The position numbers and the translations under genes were made by a program. Shown piece after piece: positions 22,813-35,480 of a DNA stretch of 64,000 nt. Source of the DNA: Buddleja alternifolia (Eukaryota; Streptophyta; Magnoliopsida; Lamiales; Scrophulariaceae); NCBI GenBank assembly GCA_019426215.1, contig CM033394.1, positions 1,116,001 through 1,180,000 of the forward strand, given 5' to 3'. Below the pieces are notes generated by a model. That model saw only the letters and a program-made list of their open reading frames with translations, searched no databases and had not been told where the DNA came from. The first letter of the stretch is position 1; every line of letters begins with the position of its first letter.

Positions 22813-25800
22813 TCATTGGGAATCCGCGTACTCCGCTGTCGACCTACAGTAGGTGCCTTCCTCAGGGTCATGTACCAACTCAAAATTGGGAGTATCCCAA
22901 TAATGTGACTCAAGCAACGGGTGAAATCTCCCTTGATATGTTTTCAAATATTCTTCACTCAGGTAATATTTTTGAACTAGCGTGGACGACCTAATCCCTA
23001 AAATTGTACATAATTTGATTGCATGTGAGCACGGAATTCGGTGAAGTGTCCATTTTCCACAAGAGCAATATTTTTTCTTGATATCGACCGCGTAATGATG
23101 ATTACCGGACCCCATCTGCCGGGCCGTTTTAACATGACCCGTCTCATGCTGCCAAGAATAAACTTCTCCAATGTGATTTGCAGATTTTTCGACCCACTCA
23201 TTGTACATTTTATATGCATATGTAGTGAAAGGTTGTGCCCTCATTGCCCAAGCCATTCGCACTCAATCAGCAAAATATTGGACAATACGATAAAATGTGC
23301 ACTCAACAATTGATGTGGGTGGAAGATGTCGAGCACCTTTCAACACATTGTTTAAACTTTCTCCCATGTTGGTCGTCATAATCCCTTCGCGCATCCCTCC
23401 ATCATATGCCAATGTCCACTTTTCAAGTGGAATACCTTTCAAATAATTCAATGCAAGTGGATCCTTATTACCAATAAGCTCCATTGCTTGGTCAAATTTT
23501 CGGCCATTGTGTGCCATACCCGCCGCATAACATAGTTCCTTCAAAGCTTTACTTTTGAATTGAGCATTAAAGTTTGAAGTCACATGTCGCAGACAATATC
23601 TATGAGCTCCCAAGGGAGGTGTAAACGCGGGCATATATCGAGTTGCATTTAATAAGCCATTGTGGCGATCTGAAATAAGGCAAACACCTTCATCAGGCAT
23701 CAAAAAATGTTTGCAGATCAATTGAAGAAACCAATACCAAGACTCATTGGACTCATTATCAACGATAGCAAATGCTAGGGGCAAAATATTCTGATTTCCA
23801 TCCAAGGTTGAGGCGCATAACAACTTAGCCTTGTGTCGTGCGTACACATGCGTCCCGTCAACACATATGACTCGTCGACAATGTCGGAATCCATCTATAC
23901 ATGGCTTGAATGCCCAAAACATAAATTTCAGCATTTTTGGATTTTGATCAGGACTTTTGTGTCGCCATTCAACAACCGTCCCCGGATTCCACTTCTGGAT
24001 TGCTCCCAAAAATTTAGGCAACCTTGTAACAGAATCCTCCCACGTCCCGTATATAATTTCATTTGCACGTTGCAAACTGTACCAAGCCTTCCCATACGAA
24101 ATATTGAATTTCCATTTTTTCTCAACCGCTAGTACAATTAGAGCGACTTCGTATGACGGATTCTTTCTAACTTCTGGTAGAATTTCATTTGCGATCGTGT
24201 TGATGTCCAAGTTAAAGTGATTTTTGGAACACTCTTCAGCAAAACATGTGTGTGCCCCTCCATACCTTGTGATTTTCCAAAAAGTAGAATCCTTCAACAA
24301 AGCTCCCCGCAGTTTAAATGCACATCCATTTTTGCATTCTACAGCATACACTTTCCTATTACTGATTATGACCTTAAACTCGCGCCGTGCGTGCTGCACG
24401 TGGTAGTTTTTTACCGCTGTTTGTAAGCTAAGTTTGTTGTGAAAAATCTGGCCCTTACACAGATTCCCTTTCGCATCATCATATATAATTCTCCGGCTCA
24501 AACCTGCACTTTCACGATATATTGAATCTCCTTCTACTTCTGGGTATGAGGTGGAATAGAAGGGAAGCACATCATGAAGTCTTTCTTCGACTCTTGTGGG
24601 ATGGACATCTTCATTTATCGGTACATTACTCTCGTCATCTTCGTCCTCATCACTCTGTGCATTATTGCGCTGTCTTTCCAACTCGACGTCTGTATAATGA
24701 TGGAGCGAACAGTCAGAATCACGACTATCATTGTCATTTCCTATATCATCATTCTGAGCGTTTGCAAAATCACTACACCCAAAATTAGGATGCTCAAACT
24801 CATGATGGCTCTGTCTAGAAGGACCTACAATTCAAGATAAATAGGATGAGAATATCTAAAAATAAAAATAACAAGTCATCAATCAAGGGAATACAACAAT
24901 TATAAAACTTTTTAGAATATTTATAATTACATGCTTCCACATCAGGAACTATAAAATTCCTCAAACAACGATTTTCCAAAGGTAAATTAGAATATGATGA
25001 CAGTAGGAAACAATTATAATACAAAATCACTAATAACACTTCAACAAACTTATTAGAAGATTCATAATTACCTGCTTGCCCATCAGGAATTACAAAATCC
25101 GGAGGAAAATTTTGAACAGTTTCAAAATGCCCAAACAAATGACCCGTCGTAGAACCCCCTAAAAATGCAAATCACAAAAGGCTAAATTATTTTACAATTC
25201 TGCAAAGAAAAGAAAAATAACCTACACAATGTAAATATGAGAATAAACTACCTTGATGCAGATCGTGACTTGTAGAACTCCCCAAACCACTTGAAAAAAA
25301 ATCATGATGTTGTACATTTTCCAACATATGTGATTGCGTTTGTGGTACTGTCGGCTGGGTAAAGTACGACATGAATGGCGTTTGTGACTGCATATTCAAA
25401 TCTGGAGCTGAGGGCTGTGTAAAGTATGGCATTAATTGGGGTGGCGTTAACGATGACACTTGGGTTAACAATGAGCTGTAATCACCCGAATGTTGGATTG
25501 GTTCTTTCTCAATATAAAGCTCGACGAATTTCTCAGCAATGTTAGGATCTAAGAAAACCCCTAAATTTTCATCGTCTTTGATCTCCATTGTACTCTCCCT
25601 CGTCACATTTCTATTTTCGAATTCAAATTTTATAAATACTTTTAAGGAAAACTGATTCGGATCAGTTTTTGTTCTCACATATAACTTCTCCAACAATTTA
25701 GCATATGTGATCGTATGAGATATTCTCATGTTAGTGCTTGGACGAGTGCTATATCTCACTGAATTTGAGTCTTCAATAATTTGACCATCCATGTATACTA

Positions 25801-25828
25801 AAACATCAACTGTGTTCGCCCTCGACAT
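22813..25828 (-). pseudogene. MuDR-type MULE transposase with one nonsense codon
   Basis: Exons 25828-25252, 25158-25072 and 24824-22813 join in frame to 892 codons. The N-terminal part is a PB1-like MULE region, followed by an acidic linker and the MuDR N-terminal region with FKVIISNRKVYAVEC. The catalytic DDE domain has VDGTH, LISDRHNG and a downstream TNMGESLN Glu. A SWIM zinc finger follows (CSCGKWTLHRIPCSHAIKLC). The enzyme would bind the TIRs and cut and join the element. The only visible lesion is a TGA at 23265-23263 (codon 742) between the catalytic domain and SWIM finger, compatible with a single CGA-to-TGA transition; the frame stays open on both sides. A diverged duplicate of exon 2 and adjoining intron lies at about 24990-24850. 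Confidence 0.92.
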
Positions 25829-26064
25829 TTTCTATATAAAATCATAATTCAAACCACAAATAAATACTATATTCAAAATTATAGTAAAAAAATACAATTA
25901 TACCTACAAAATTAGAATTTATATATACAACAAATACTTCTACATTACAAATTTAACCTAAAATTAGAACTACTCATTTGAAAGTATACATACTATGTAA
26001 ACCTAAACATTTGAAATTTCTTTGCAAGTTATATGTAAATTTAAACACTACTAAATTATTATTA

Positions 26065-27123
26065 GTAAAAATTCAAAATTATTACTATAAATCCAAACAT
26101 TATACTAAACAATTACAAAATATACCTACTTATTCGAAAAAACAATCTAACTACACGAAATTAAGCCTATTAATTCGAACTTATACCAAACAATTCCAAA
26201 TTAAACCAACCATCTACAATAAAAAAAAACCTAACTATTCAAAATTAAACACTAAACATATAAATTATGCCAAACATTTCAACTATACCTCACATTTTCA
26301 ACATTATATCAATGAAATTTCAAATATTATACTAAATAATTCCAAAATAACATTATACCAACCAATTCAAAAAAAATCCCAACATTATACCAAAAAAGTA
26401 CACCAACAATTCATAAAAATCATACTAAAAATTATGTCAATAATTATACGAATATTTTTGGAATTATACGAAATAATGCAAATATTATAGCCAAAAAATC
26501 GATTTTATCACTACAAATTTAATTTTTGAACCATAAATTACAATAAAAATATATACACTCCAAAATTTACAAAATTAAAATCATACTTACGTTTTTGGTT
26601 GGGAATAGATAGAGAGGAGAATGTGTTTGATTTTTTCAAGCTCTTTCCGCCTAAGATTTTGCTTAAAATGGTGGACAATTCAAGAAGAAGAAGAAGAAGA
26701 CAATTCAAGCAGAAGAAGAAGAAGAAGAAGAAGAAGAAGAAATGGAAGAGCTCTCGGTTATTTGTACCGAGGAAACGGAAAAAAAAAAAAAAAAAAACCG
26801 TCAACAGTGAGACGGCATGCTGCATGCCGTCTCACTGTTGCTTGTCAGCCGTGTCACCTGACACGGCTGACTGAAATTTCAAAAAAAAAAAGGTCATTTG
26901 AGACGACATGTAGCATGTCGTCTCAGTCTGAGACGACATGCCACATGTCGTCTCAGATAAAAATTAAAAAAAAAAAATTTATTACTTGAGACGACATGTC
27001 ACATGTCGTCTCAGCACTGAGACGACATGTGATATGTCGTAACGTGCTATTTTCTACTTCCCACTTTTTCCATGCTATTTTCTGATTTTTCTTTTAAATT
27101 TGTATTATTTATTTAATTTTCCC
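26065..27123 (-). repeat. Right TIR of the MULE
   Basis: This is the inverted counterpart of the left TIR. It carries the same palindromes (26805-26839, 26844-26871, 26929-26956, 26987-27014) plus one extra GAGACGACATG hairpin at 26899-26926 that the left end lacks. A GAA/AAG-rich tract at 26680-26745 corresponds to the CT-rich tract of the left end. On the minus strand a likely leader exon ends at a GTAAGT donor near 26590, giving the transposase gene a TIR-internal promoter and a 5' UTR intron. Confidence 0.88.
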
Positions 27124-27133
27124 GTTGTTTTGC

Positions 27134-27584
27134 CTTGTTAACATCACTCTCTTTATTATATGTTGTGTGTTTATCTTAAAGTTATTTGATATAGAAATTA
27201 TTTAAATTGTTTTAGTTGCATTTTTCTCCCAACCATTCATGTTTTTCTTTCTTTTCTTCTCCTTGTTTATTTCTGGTTGTGCCTTTTTAGTTGCATCACT
27301 ATGACACAAAGTTTTCCTTATTTATTTATTCTCTTATGTTAAGTTCGAGGAGAAAACAAAACTTATTTGATGCTTGAAGGCTCAGTCACGAGTCACCTAT
27401 AATATCTTGAGTTATGTTATCTCTAAAATATTAAAAATTTAAGTAAGCAATTTATATACTTGATAAATATCACCATCTTCATTGTAAGAGCTTGGTGGAA
27501 TATCATCGGTGTTGAATTTGGACAGTTTTTTTAGAAAAGATATATTGTTTATTAATATTAGAGTGTTACATGAAGATTATCCCA
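27134..27584. other. AT-rich DNA to the right of the MULE
   Basis: This is host flank of the MULE insertion. I see no gene or repeat in it. Confidence 0.4.
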
Positions 27585-27839
27585 TCAAGCACAAGAAAAA
27601 CTCACCGATGCATTCGAGGGGGTTCGAAACAGAGATTTTGAATCGTCTTTCTTCGAAGAAGGGACTACTTGTGATTGAGTTTTTAAACCAAATAACACCT
27701 CAGCAATTTCAATCTCTAGCTCCTCTGGATTTGAAGAAGAACTCTTCTTTAATGATACTTTCGGTGGCTTCACCTTCGTGCCGCCATTGTTGTATCCACC
27801 CAGCTTCGGCGAAATATAGAAAAAAACAGTATTAATCAA
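27585..27839 (-). pseudogene. TIME FOR COFFEE-like gene fragment
   Basis: An 84-codon minus frame contains PPKVSLKKSSSSNPEELEI then EIAEVLFGLKTQSQ and SSKKDDSKSLF. This resembles the conserved 'EELEIEIAEVLYG' region of plant TIME FOR COFFEE (TIC) proteins, nuclear regulators of the circadian clock. The full proteins exceed 1,000 aa, so this is at most one exon. Further coding-like sequence may continue at 28074-27883 (minus), but I cannot link it. It abuts the start of duplication copy 2. The family call rests on memory of one motif. Confidence 0.45.
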
Positions 27840-28867
27840 AAACTAAAAACATTGATAATCTTCAAAGAAAAACTGAGGCAATTTAAAATAAATCACTAAC
27901 GAGCTTTTTCCTATCGAACGCATTGGAGGAAGGAGGAGACGCCGGCGAACAAGGTTGCAGGAAATTTTGCTCTCCGCCATCGACACGATGTATGGATGGG
28001 TATTTTTGGTATATCAAACATATATTTTGCAGTAGTGCAATTCTTACATATTCATTGGCACAATATCCAAACAAAAATGTGGAGATAGGTTTACTTTATT
28101 CATACTAATTAAAAGTCATCCCTCTCGTTCTTTTCCATATTTGCCAAAGGAGATAAAATAATAAAACTAGAAAAAGGAAAGCTAAAGAGCTTAAGACTAA
28201 ACCAAGACTTTTAACAATGAATCATTAATAGAATATAAAAACCATTTACAATTAAGAACAGTGTACGTTTAAACATTAAACATAAAAGTTCAATGAAATA
28301 TAGTGATTGGCATTATTATTTAATATTTATGATCTTCAACATTATTATTATTATCATTACTATTATTATTATAATTGTTTATAATAATATTGTTATTATC
28401 CCTTCTGCTTGTACAGTATCAGACAACATATAATCCAAAAATTCAAGGAGGTATCGAATAGTTTGCGAGTTCCATGCATAGTACATGTGTTACGCTAGTT
28501 CGTTAAGTATATAAAGGGATGTATAAAAAACGTGCACTAAACGGTTTAACTCAAAACTACGAGTACTATTCCTAATTTTAAAAATCCATATGAGATACCA
28601 AAGTACTTTTCATTTATACGTACGTACGTGTATCATACAAATTTATTATCAATTTTAACTAACAAAGATTTGACTATAGTTTAGACTAATTAATAAAAAA
28701 ACTAGTCTATAAAGGTGCACTTGATGTATGTGCAAAAAATAAAAATTGATAATTTTCCTGGATAAATGCTGTTTCCGACTTCACTATGATTCAAGTTTTT
28801 AACATGGTAAATTCACAGTGATCGAGCAAGCTTTTTACATAGTTTTAACTAGTCATTTGTAAATTTA

Positions 28868-29910
28868 GGGTCAAATGAAAAAAAAAACCCATGTGTTATT
28901 TTCAATCTGCAAGAAACTCCCCTATGATAAGAAAATAGTCTAAAAACCCCATATGAAATATAAAAATTCTGCACACACTCCTCAACCGTTAAATAAACTT
29001 AACTCCGTTAAATTTTATTTGAAATGTCTGTTATACCCTTTTGCCATTTTACCCTCTCTTTTCTCTCTCTAACTTATCTTCTTCCACCCACCACCCCCCC
29101 ACCCACCCACCCAACCAAACACACACACACACTCACTGATTCACATACACACACACTCACATATATACATATACATATATATATATATGTATATACCCCC
29201 CCCCCCCCAAAAAAAAACACACACACTAGACACACACACACACACTCACTGACTCACATACACACACTCACTCACATATATACATATATATATGTATATA
29301 TTTATATATATATATATAACACAAAAATTTGAATCACACACACATATATACGCATAACACACAATCAGAATCACACACACACACATACAAATATATATAT
29401 ATATATGTATGTATATATATATATATACATACACACACACGCAGACACACACACACACATATTTATATACACACACGCAGACTTCAATTTGTGGAGTAAA
29501 AGAGGGACTAGGGTTTCTTAAAATTCTCTTAGGTGGATGGTGGTGTATCAGGTGGATGGTTTGAGCGGTGGTGGTGGTGGTGGCTGGTGGGAGAAATAAG
29601 GAGGAAGAAGAAGAAGAAGGAAAAAATTGGGAGAAAAATAAAAGAAAAATAAAAGGATTAAATTTAACTTTTTTTTAATAAAAGAATTAAACTTTGAGGG
29701 TATAACCGACTTTTTACATGTGAAAATTGAAAAAAAAAATTGCCAACTCTCATCTCACGTGCGTGTGTCTCAAACGCGGTTAAATTTGACGGAATGGGGG
29801 TTTTTTGCAGAGTTTTTATATCTCACAAGGGGTTTTTAGGCTATTTCCTTATCACATGAGGGTTTCTTGCAGATTGGGAATAACACAGGGGGTTTTTTTG
29901 CATTTAACCC
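28868..29910. mobile_element. Mutator-type MITE with 9-bp TSD and a known empty site
   Basis: The 1,043-bp insertion starts GGGTCAAATG and ends CATTTAACCC. It is flanked by an exact 9-bp duplication GTAAATTTA (28859-28867 and 29911-29919). Duplication copy 1 has the uninterrupted GTAAATTTA at 13182-13190, which proves the boundaries. Inverted arms of about 150 bp carry runs like 'CCCCATATGA'. The interior is (AC)n and (AT)n microsatellite plus a GGTGGTGG stretch and is non-coding. Confidence 0.93.
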
Positions 29911-30952
29911 GTAAATTTATGTTGAGATTGTAGTAGAATGCCAAATGATCAACATGTCTTTTTTATTTATACCAATTGTATGGACTTGTAAATCTTTTAC
30001 AGATTTCATTTGTATCGATTACGTGATTCAAAGAAATATCCACTACAAGAAAAAAAGGCATCAGCTATGAAGAGATGTGCAACGAATTCAATTTCTTAGC
30101 TATAGTGATAGATTAACTATACATATTTCATAGGTAAATACATTTTGTTAACTTATTATACTTGCTGAATTTTCATATGGTCGTTTTCTTACTCTAATAT
30201 GTTGTTTCAATTTCATTTTGGGGTCTTCGCTTTTTGTATGCTCGGGGGGACTGAACTCCAGTAAAACTGTGAAATGATGAGCTCTTAACTTCGTCTTGTT
30301 TGAAAACATGAAGAATCATAAAATGATTAATGCTCTGAATTACATCATTTTTCATTCTAACAGAATCAATATTGGAACCTTTTTTCTCTCAAAAGAGGAA
30401 AAACTAATATGGATTTTATGTTGAGAATAGTCAAAGAGATTGTAATGTACATGATTGGACTTTTGTTAGATGGTAAAAGTCAAGGTTATTAGGACAGCTA
30501 ACATGTCAAGAATGTAAAACATTATAATAATGCAAAATATAGCTCCAAAATCAGTAATCATAAAAGTTTGAGAGTCAGGATTCATAAAGGGTTAGAAAAA
30601 GTAGGATCCACGCACTAAATATCGGGTAGTAGTAAATATGCAGGAATCATGTTTTTGTTGTTTACTTTTATATCTTTTCGTTAGTCTTCTTTTCATACTA
30701 TCCATTTGTTAGATAATGTTTGTTTCCAAATATATTTGTTAGGTTGCATTATTTTACTTAAAGTTGTAATATATATCTATGCTTAATAAATATTTATTTA
30801 TTTGTTGTAAAATGGTGTAATGTGAAAGTTTCACGTCTTCAAACATAGTCCAAGAGATTTCTCCATCAGTTAAATATCATATACAAGGCATCTGGCCATC
30901 ATGGAACATTTTCCGCCACAACTAAAGAAATATCTTTGGGAGCTTTTTAAGG

Positions 30953-31777
30953 TTAGAGGGAAATTTTATTTTTGGTCCCATAACTTAGGTTTTTTTCAAT
31001 TTTGGTCCCATTATTTACGAGTTTATCACATTGTATCCCATAATTTGCAATTTTTATCAATTTTGGTCTCATTAACGATTTCCGTCCAAAAATTAACGGA
31101 GTTGACTTGTTCTCCGTTAGTCAAACCTTAAAAAAAAATCCTAAAAACCTATTTTTTATTTTTTTATTATTTTCTATTTTTTATTTTTATTTTTCCTTTT
31201 TCTTCTTCATCTTCTTCCCCAAAAATTATACCCTATACCCTAATTTTTAATCTCTACACCAAATCCATACCCAACATCATAAACATCACCTTCCCTTCAC
31301 CTCCACCGCCACCGCCAGCGCCGCCGCCGCCACCACCACCACGACCCGCTGCACCGCCACCACCACCACGACCTGCTGCACCATCACCCTCACTCGATCG
31401 CCGCCGCCACCACCATTCTCACCACCAAATCTACCGCCACCCCCAAAATCCGCCGCCACCATTCTCACCACCCGATCTACCGCCACCACCACCAATCTCC
31501 CCCCCCCCCCCACACCCCCGCAACCGCCACCCTCACCAATCGCCGCCGCCACCACCATTTTCATCCCCAAAATCCGCCGCCCACCACCACCAATCTCATA
31601 TGTATAGACATACACATAGATATATATAATATGTATATATACACTACAGAATTATATAATATATTATATATAAATATTAAATAACAAAAAAAAAATTAAA
31701 AGTAACTGTTCATCGCCTGTGAAGATGATGAACAGTAACGATGAACAGTGACTCATAAAAAATTAATTTTTTTCTTT

Positions 31778-31812
<35 letters not shown>

Positions 31813-31995
31813 CTTATAAAAAGAAAATTGGCCTTTCACTAACTGACACGTGTCTTCTCCGTTAGAAATTAACAGATGAGACCAAAATTGAGAAAAAATA
31901 CAAATTATGGGATATAATGTGATAAACTCGTAAACAACAGGACCAAAATTGAAAAAAACCTAAGTTATGGGATCAAAAGTGAAATTTCCCTCTAA
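30953..31995. mobile_element. Foldback (long-TIR) element
   Basis: Arms of about 150 bp are inverted. The left begins TTAGAGGGAAATTTTA with TTTTTGGTCCCATAACTTAG; the right ends with the complement, CCCTCTAA. The core is CCACC/CCGCCG-rich and AT microsatellite sequence. No clean target duplication was found. The upstream ATG run at 30901-30951 (EHFPPQLKKYLWELFK) may be a host exon cut by this insertion. The Gly-rich frame inside is repeat-derived. Confidence 0.7.
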
Positions 31996-32629
31996 AAATC
32001 TTCTTTGCTAGGGCAAATGCAAGTGGAGATAGGTCTACTTGATTCATACAATTAAAAGTCATCCCTCTCGTTATGGAGATGAAATAATAAAACTAGAAAA
32101 AGGAAAGTATAAAGTAAATGCCCTCCCCCCCCCCCCCCCCAAATTGGGGGATCCAATGATGTACAACACACAGAAACTATTGGTACCGATGTGACATAGT
32201 GACCCCAATTTCAGTGTCATTTCACAGTATAAAAAAGTGTTAAGATCAAAATATATTGATACCAACCACCTAAAGTGCAGTTATGAGTCAATCTTATATT
32301 AAGTAGGGGATGGGATGAAGATTACACGACACAACAGAAAAAATACAATCAAAGATTACATCCATTTATACAAATCTAATTATACAAAGAGTAAATTGGG
32401 TCAAATAATACAAAATTCATTCTCATAAAAGCACAAAGATGCTAAAATACATCGAAAGAAAAAACAATTAAGCAAAGAAAATTTAGTCTATTCGCAAATG
32501 AATTCACGTCGATTTGAAAAACTCACAATTCGCAAATTTATGTCTTATAGTTTTTTCTTTTTTCTTTTAGGGGAAATGACAAAATATATTACTCAGAAAA
32601 CAAAGAATCTGACAATAAGAGATCAATAG

Positions 32630-33229
32630 TGATATACCTCAAATAAATATAAAGCCTCGTGGACACGTTAGATCGTTTGCAATACAGGAAAATATGGCTC
32701 GTATAATAAGGATATTAAGGCATAAAGACGAAATTACGCTATAAGGTCCTAACGGACACTAGAATTGCAAAACACAACAAGATCCGTATGTTTTTTCTAG
32801 TCGGATCGGGTCAACCCTACGAAGTATGATCCTGACCATCCCCTGAGGATGCGTGTCATCATCCTAGTAGGGTATCCAGTTGTGAGAACTTCATCTGTAC
32901 AACATGTAAATGTTATAAATACAAGTATTTATTGTAAACACAGAGGAGGATCTAAGAATTTAATAAACTTCATAAGGCATCTTCGTTACTAAGACTATGA
33001 TTTGACAGTACGATCCCGAAACATAAATTTGGATATCTTTCGTATACGAATCTATACATCACTGCAAAAATATACTGCACACTTGAACTACGTTAGACTT
33101 GATACCATAGAGGTAAGTAGACAGCTCAGTCGGTCCGACTACAGTCTACAATATCGATTGGTAACTATTGGTTCATTTACGAGGTCATCCTGACTGAGTA
33201 GACTCGATATATATTTTCGACCTAAATCA
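32630..33229. mobile_element. Solo LTR with an empty site in duplication copy 1
   Basis: The 600-bp insertion begins TGATATACC and ends AAATCA. It is flanked by AATAG (32625-32629 and 33230-33234). The paralogous site near 14275 in copy 1 reads straight through (AAGAG then TATGGG). It has no coding sequence. A 5-bp TSD and TG/CA ends mark an LTR. Confidence 0.85.
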
Positions 33230-34010
33230 AATAGTATGAGCCGGTAACTCTCTTGATTCAGCACCACTGCTCTAGCAAGAGAATGAGCAACCATATTACC
33301 TAAACGCTTAACGAAGGAAAAAGAAAGTGAAAGAAAAAGATAAAACGAACGAACATATATCTTCGTAAATAGCCCCAAGAGGCGAAAGGTCTCTATCCGA
33401 GCCAGAGATGGGGCGACGGGGGGGTTGTGTTGGTGAGGGCACGCCTCCCCAACTTTGAAAAAAATATTTTTTGACTCTACAAACTTTTGAAATTTGAAAT
33501 TTTGTCCCAAAAATCCAAAAATGTCAAGTTTTGACCCTTTTTTTCATGTCGTCCACCAAACCATAGATCCTGACTCCGTCCTTGATCTGAGCCGCGAAGT
33601 TTGTTGATGATATTAAGTCAATCCCCCTCCAAAACAACTGTGACCAATCCCACTCTTCGTGCAAGATGAATAGCTTCAAACGCAGCGAAAAGCCTCGGCA
33701 ATGACGACTAGTCCAATTATGTCTTATGTACTGCTCAGATGTTTGAACTTTTTAGACTTTAATTTGTGGGTGGGGTTGCTTAAAATTAAGAAGAAAAATG
33801 TGGGACACAAATCAATATTAATAAATTAAAAAGTAGTGGGTGACTTGGCAGATCAGAATCACGTAGTTGGACTTCAGCCTAAGGAGCCACAAACTTGGGT
33901 TAAAAGCATCTACCCATAGTTAACTTCTTGTATGTATCCGCAATGCAGTAGCTACAGGAGATGATATATAAATATCGCAACAGTTTTGAACAATGCATCC
34001 ATTGCGATTT

Positions 34011-34978
34011 AGGTCCTATCTTCTTTGTTAAATATTGTAACAATTTTGAACATGTCACTCATTCAATACACTTGCAACAAGAGATGATCAATAAAAGATC
34101 TCATTTAATTGCCCATATTGCGACGAAACGAGTTTGCTTCACCACGATTATCACATAAAATTAGATAAATACGTAAGTAATATTTCTAAAATTTGTGAAC
34201 ACTTGGTAAATTTCTTATTTTAGGAGAATTTATTGGCCCACATGTCCGTAACGTTGGGGACAAAAGCCAATAAACTATTCTATTTGGAAAAAAAATATGT
34301 ATATATATTTTGTTCAAAGCCACGGCTGCATTGTGGATACATATATAATATATATTAAATTTTCCGTATATTACAACCATGCATGTTCCGTATATTACAA
34401 TTGTGGAAATAAGGGCAAAGGCCGTGGGGGTGGGCAGGCAAGCGAACCCGTGTTCTTAAGAAATTTCTTCTGGAACTCTGATTATAGAGAAATTATCTGG
34501 GCCCATCTAAGGTTTTGTCTTAAGACCTATAAAATAATCCTGCAGCTGTGACTTTATGAGTCCTGCGTTATGAGTTTTTGCAGTGACGAGAACCTGTTAA
34601 CGTCCCATATATATTATTATATATATACACACACAAATAGAACACCTACTTATATATACATTTGGAAAATATATATATATATATATATAGTTCAAAATTG
34701 TTGGAATATTTGTCATTTCATATAGCTGCTGCATTGAGGACGCACATTATATATATATATATATACAATTACTGCATTGAGGATGCACATTATATATATA
34801 TATATATACATATTATATATATACACATACACACATGAATAGAACCAAGGCCACTCCACCATCTTTCTTAATCTTATTTATAGCACACATACTGTTAAAT
34901 ATATTTAGTTTATTTATATTGTTTATTGTTTAGTAGACTAGGTATATTTTCCTTTTTATATTTCTCTTGTAAAAGCAC
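34011..34978. other. Non-coding upstream DNA with AT microsatellites
   Basis: This contains several (TA)n blocks (34670-34690, 34750-34770, 34792-34808) and a short tandem duplication around CTGCATTGAGGATGCACATTA (about 34730-34800). No gene is seen. Confidence 0.5.
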
Positions 34979-34989
34979 TATATATATAT
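34979..34989 (+). promoter_or_regulatory. Probable TATA box of the poly(A) polymerase-like gene
   Basis: A TATATATATAT stretch lies about 70 bp upstream of the first ATG at 35055 and is followed by CAC-rich leader sequence. Position and composition fit a core promoter, but AT microsatellites are common here. Confidence 0.45.
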
Positions 34990-35054
34990 TGGACATACAC
35001 AAGGGTAATTCACTTCAACACATACAACACCTCCATACGTTTTCTCTCTACAAA

Positions 35055-35434
35055 ATGGAGGTTCATCAGAGATCTGAGACTTTGCTTCAGGTTACAACTT
35101 AAATTTGTTTTTTATTTTTTTTTTCAAATAATTTTCCTGGTATTAAATATTCATTGTTCTTAATTTTCTCTTGAAATGATTTTATTTTTTCTTGGTTTAA
35201 AACCAGTTCATGAGGAATGAAAGGTTGGCACCATCCCCGCGGGAGGAGTCAAAGAGGATAGATGCTATTGACGATCTCAAAAAGGTATTGTTTCAATATA
35301 AATATTGTGATCAATTCTTTGATTTCTGAGTTTTTATATAAATTGTTTAATACTATATATTATTTTTCTTCATATTTGCTTAATTTCTGGATCATTTTTT
35401 GTGAAGAATTGATAATTTCTGAAGATTGTACAAC

Positions 35435-35480
<46 letters not shown>

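Larger units (their letters stand above)
17206..27123. mobile_element. Complete Mutator-like element (MULE) with PMD gene
   Basis: The element is 9,918 bp and is flanked by an exact 10-bp target-site duplication GTTGTTTTGC (17196-17205 and 27124-27133). Both ends begin GGGAAAATTAAATAAATAAT. The terminal inverted repeats continue inward for about 1.2 kb on the left (to about 18415) and 1.06 kb on the right (to about 26065). Inside lie two convergent genes: a plant-mobile-domain gene (plus strand) and a MuDR-type transposase (minus strand), separated by a 185-bp tandem array. The 5' untranslated regions of both genes appear to lie within the TIRs. Structurally it looks like a recent autonomous insertion, but the transposase has one nonsense codon and the PMD gene an apparent frameshift. 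Confidence 0.93.
27989..34010 (+). repeat. Segmental duplication, copy 2
   Basis: This is the counterpart of 12319-15460, expanded to about 6 kb by insertions: a Mutator-type MITE (28868-29910), a region at 30150-32200 with a foldback element, and a solo LTR (32630-33229). About 32016-32110 is a further partial copy of the GGAGATAGG...AAAAAGGAAAG part already present at 28080-28180, so the rearrangement was not a single clean duplication. Confidence 0.85.

Noticed and set aside
23833..24840. Plus-strand frames opposite the MULE transposase
   Set aside because: Antisense shadows of a well-identified coding exon.
26538..26989. Arg/Lys-rich frames at the right TIR
   Set aside because: Products of the GAA/AAG microsatellite mirroring the left TIR tract.
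29024..29476. Thr/His- and Tyr/Ile/Val-rich frames
   Set aside because: Translations of (AC)n and (AT)n microsatellites inside the MITE.
31286..31615. Glycine/valine-rich minus frame of 109 aa
   Set aside because: Arises from CCACC/CCGCCG repeats in the core of a foldback element; no leader or family match.
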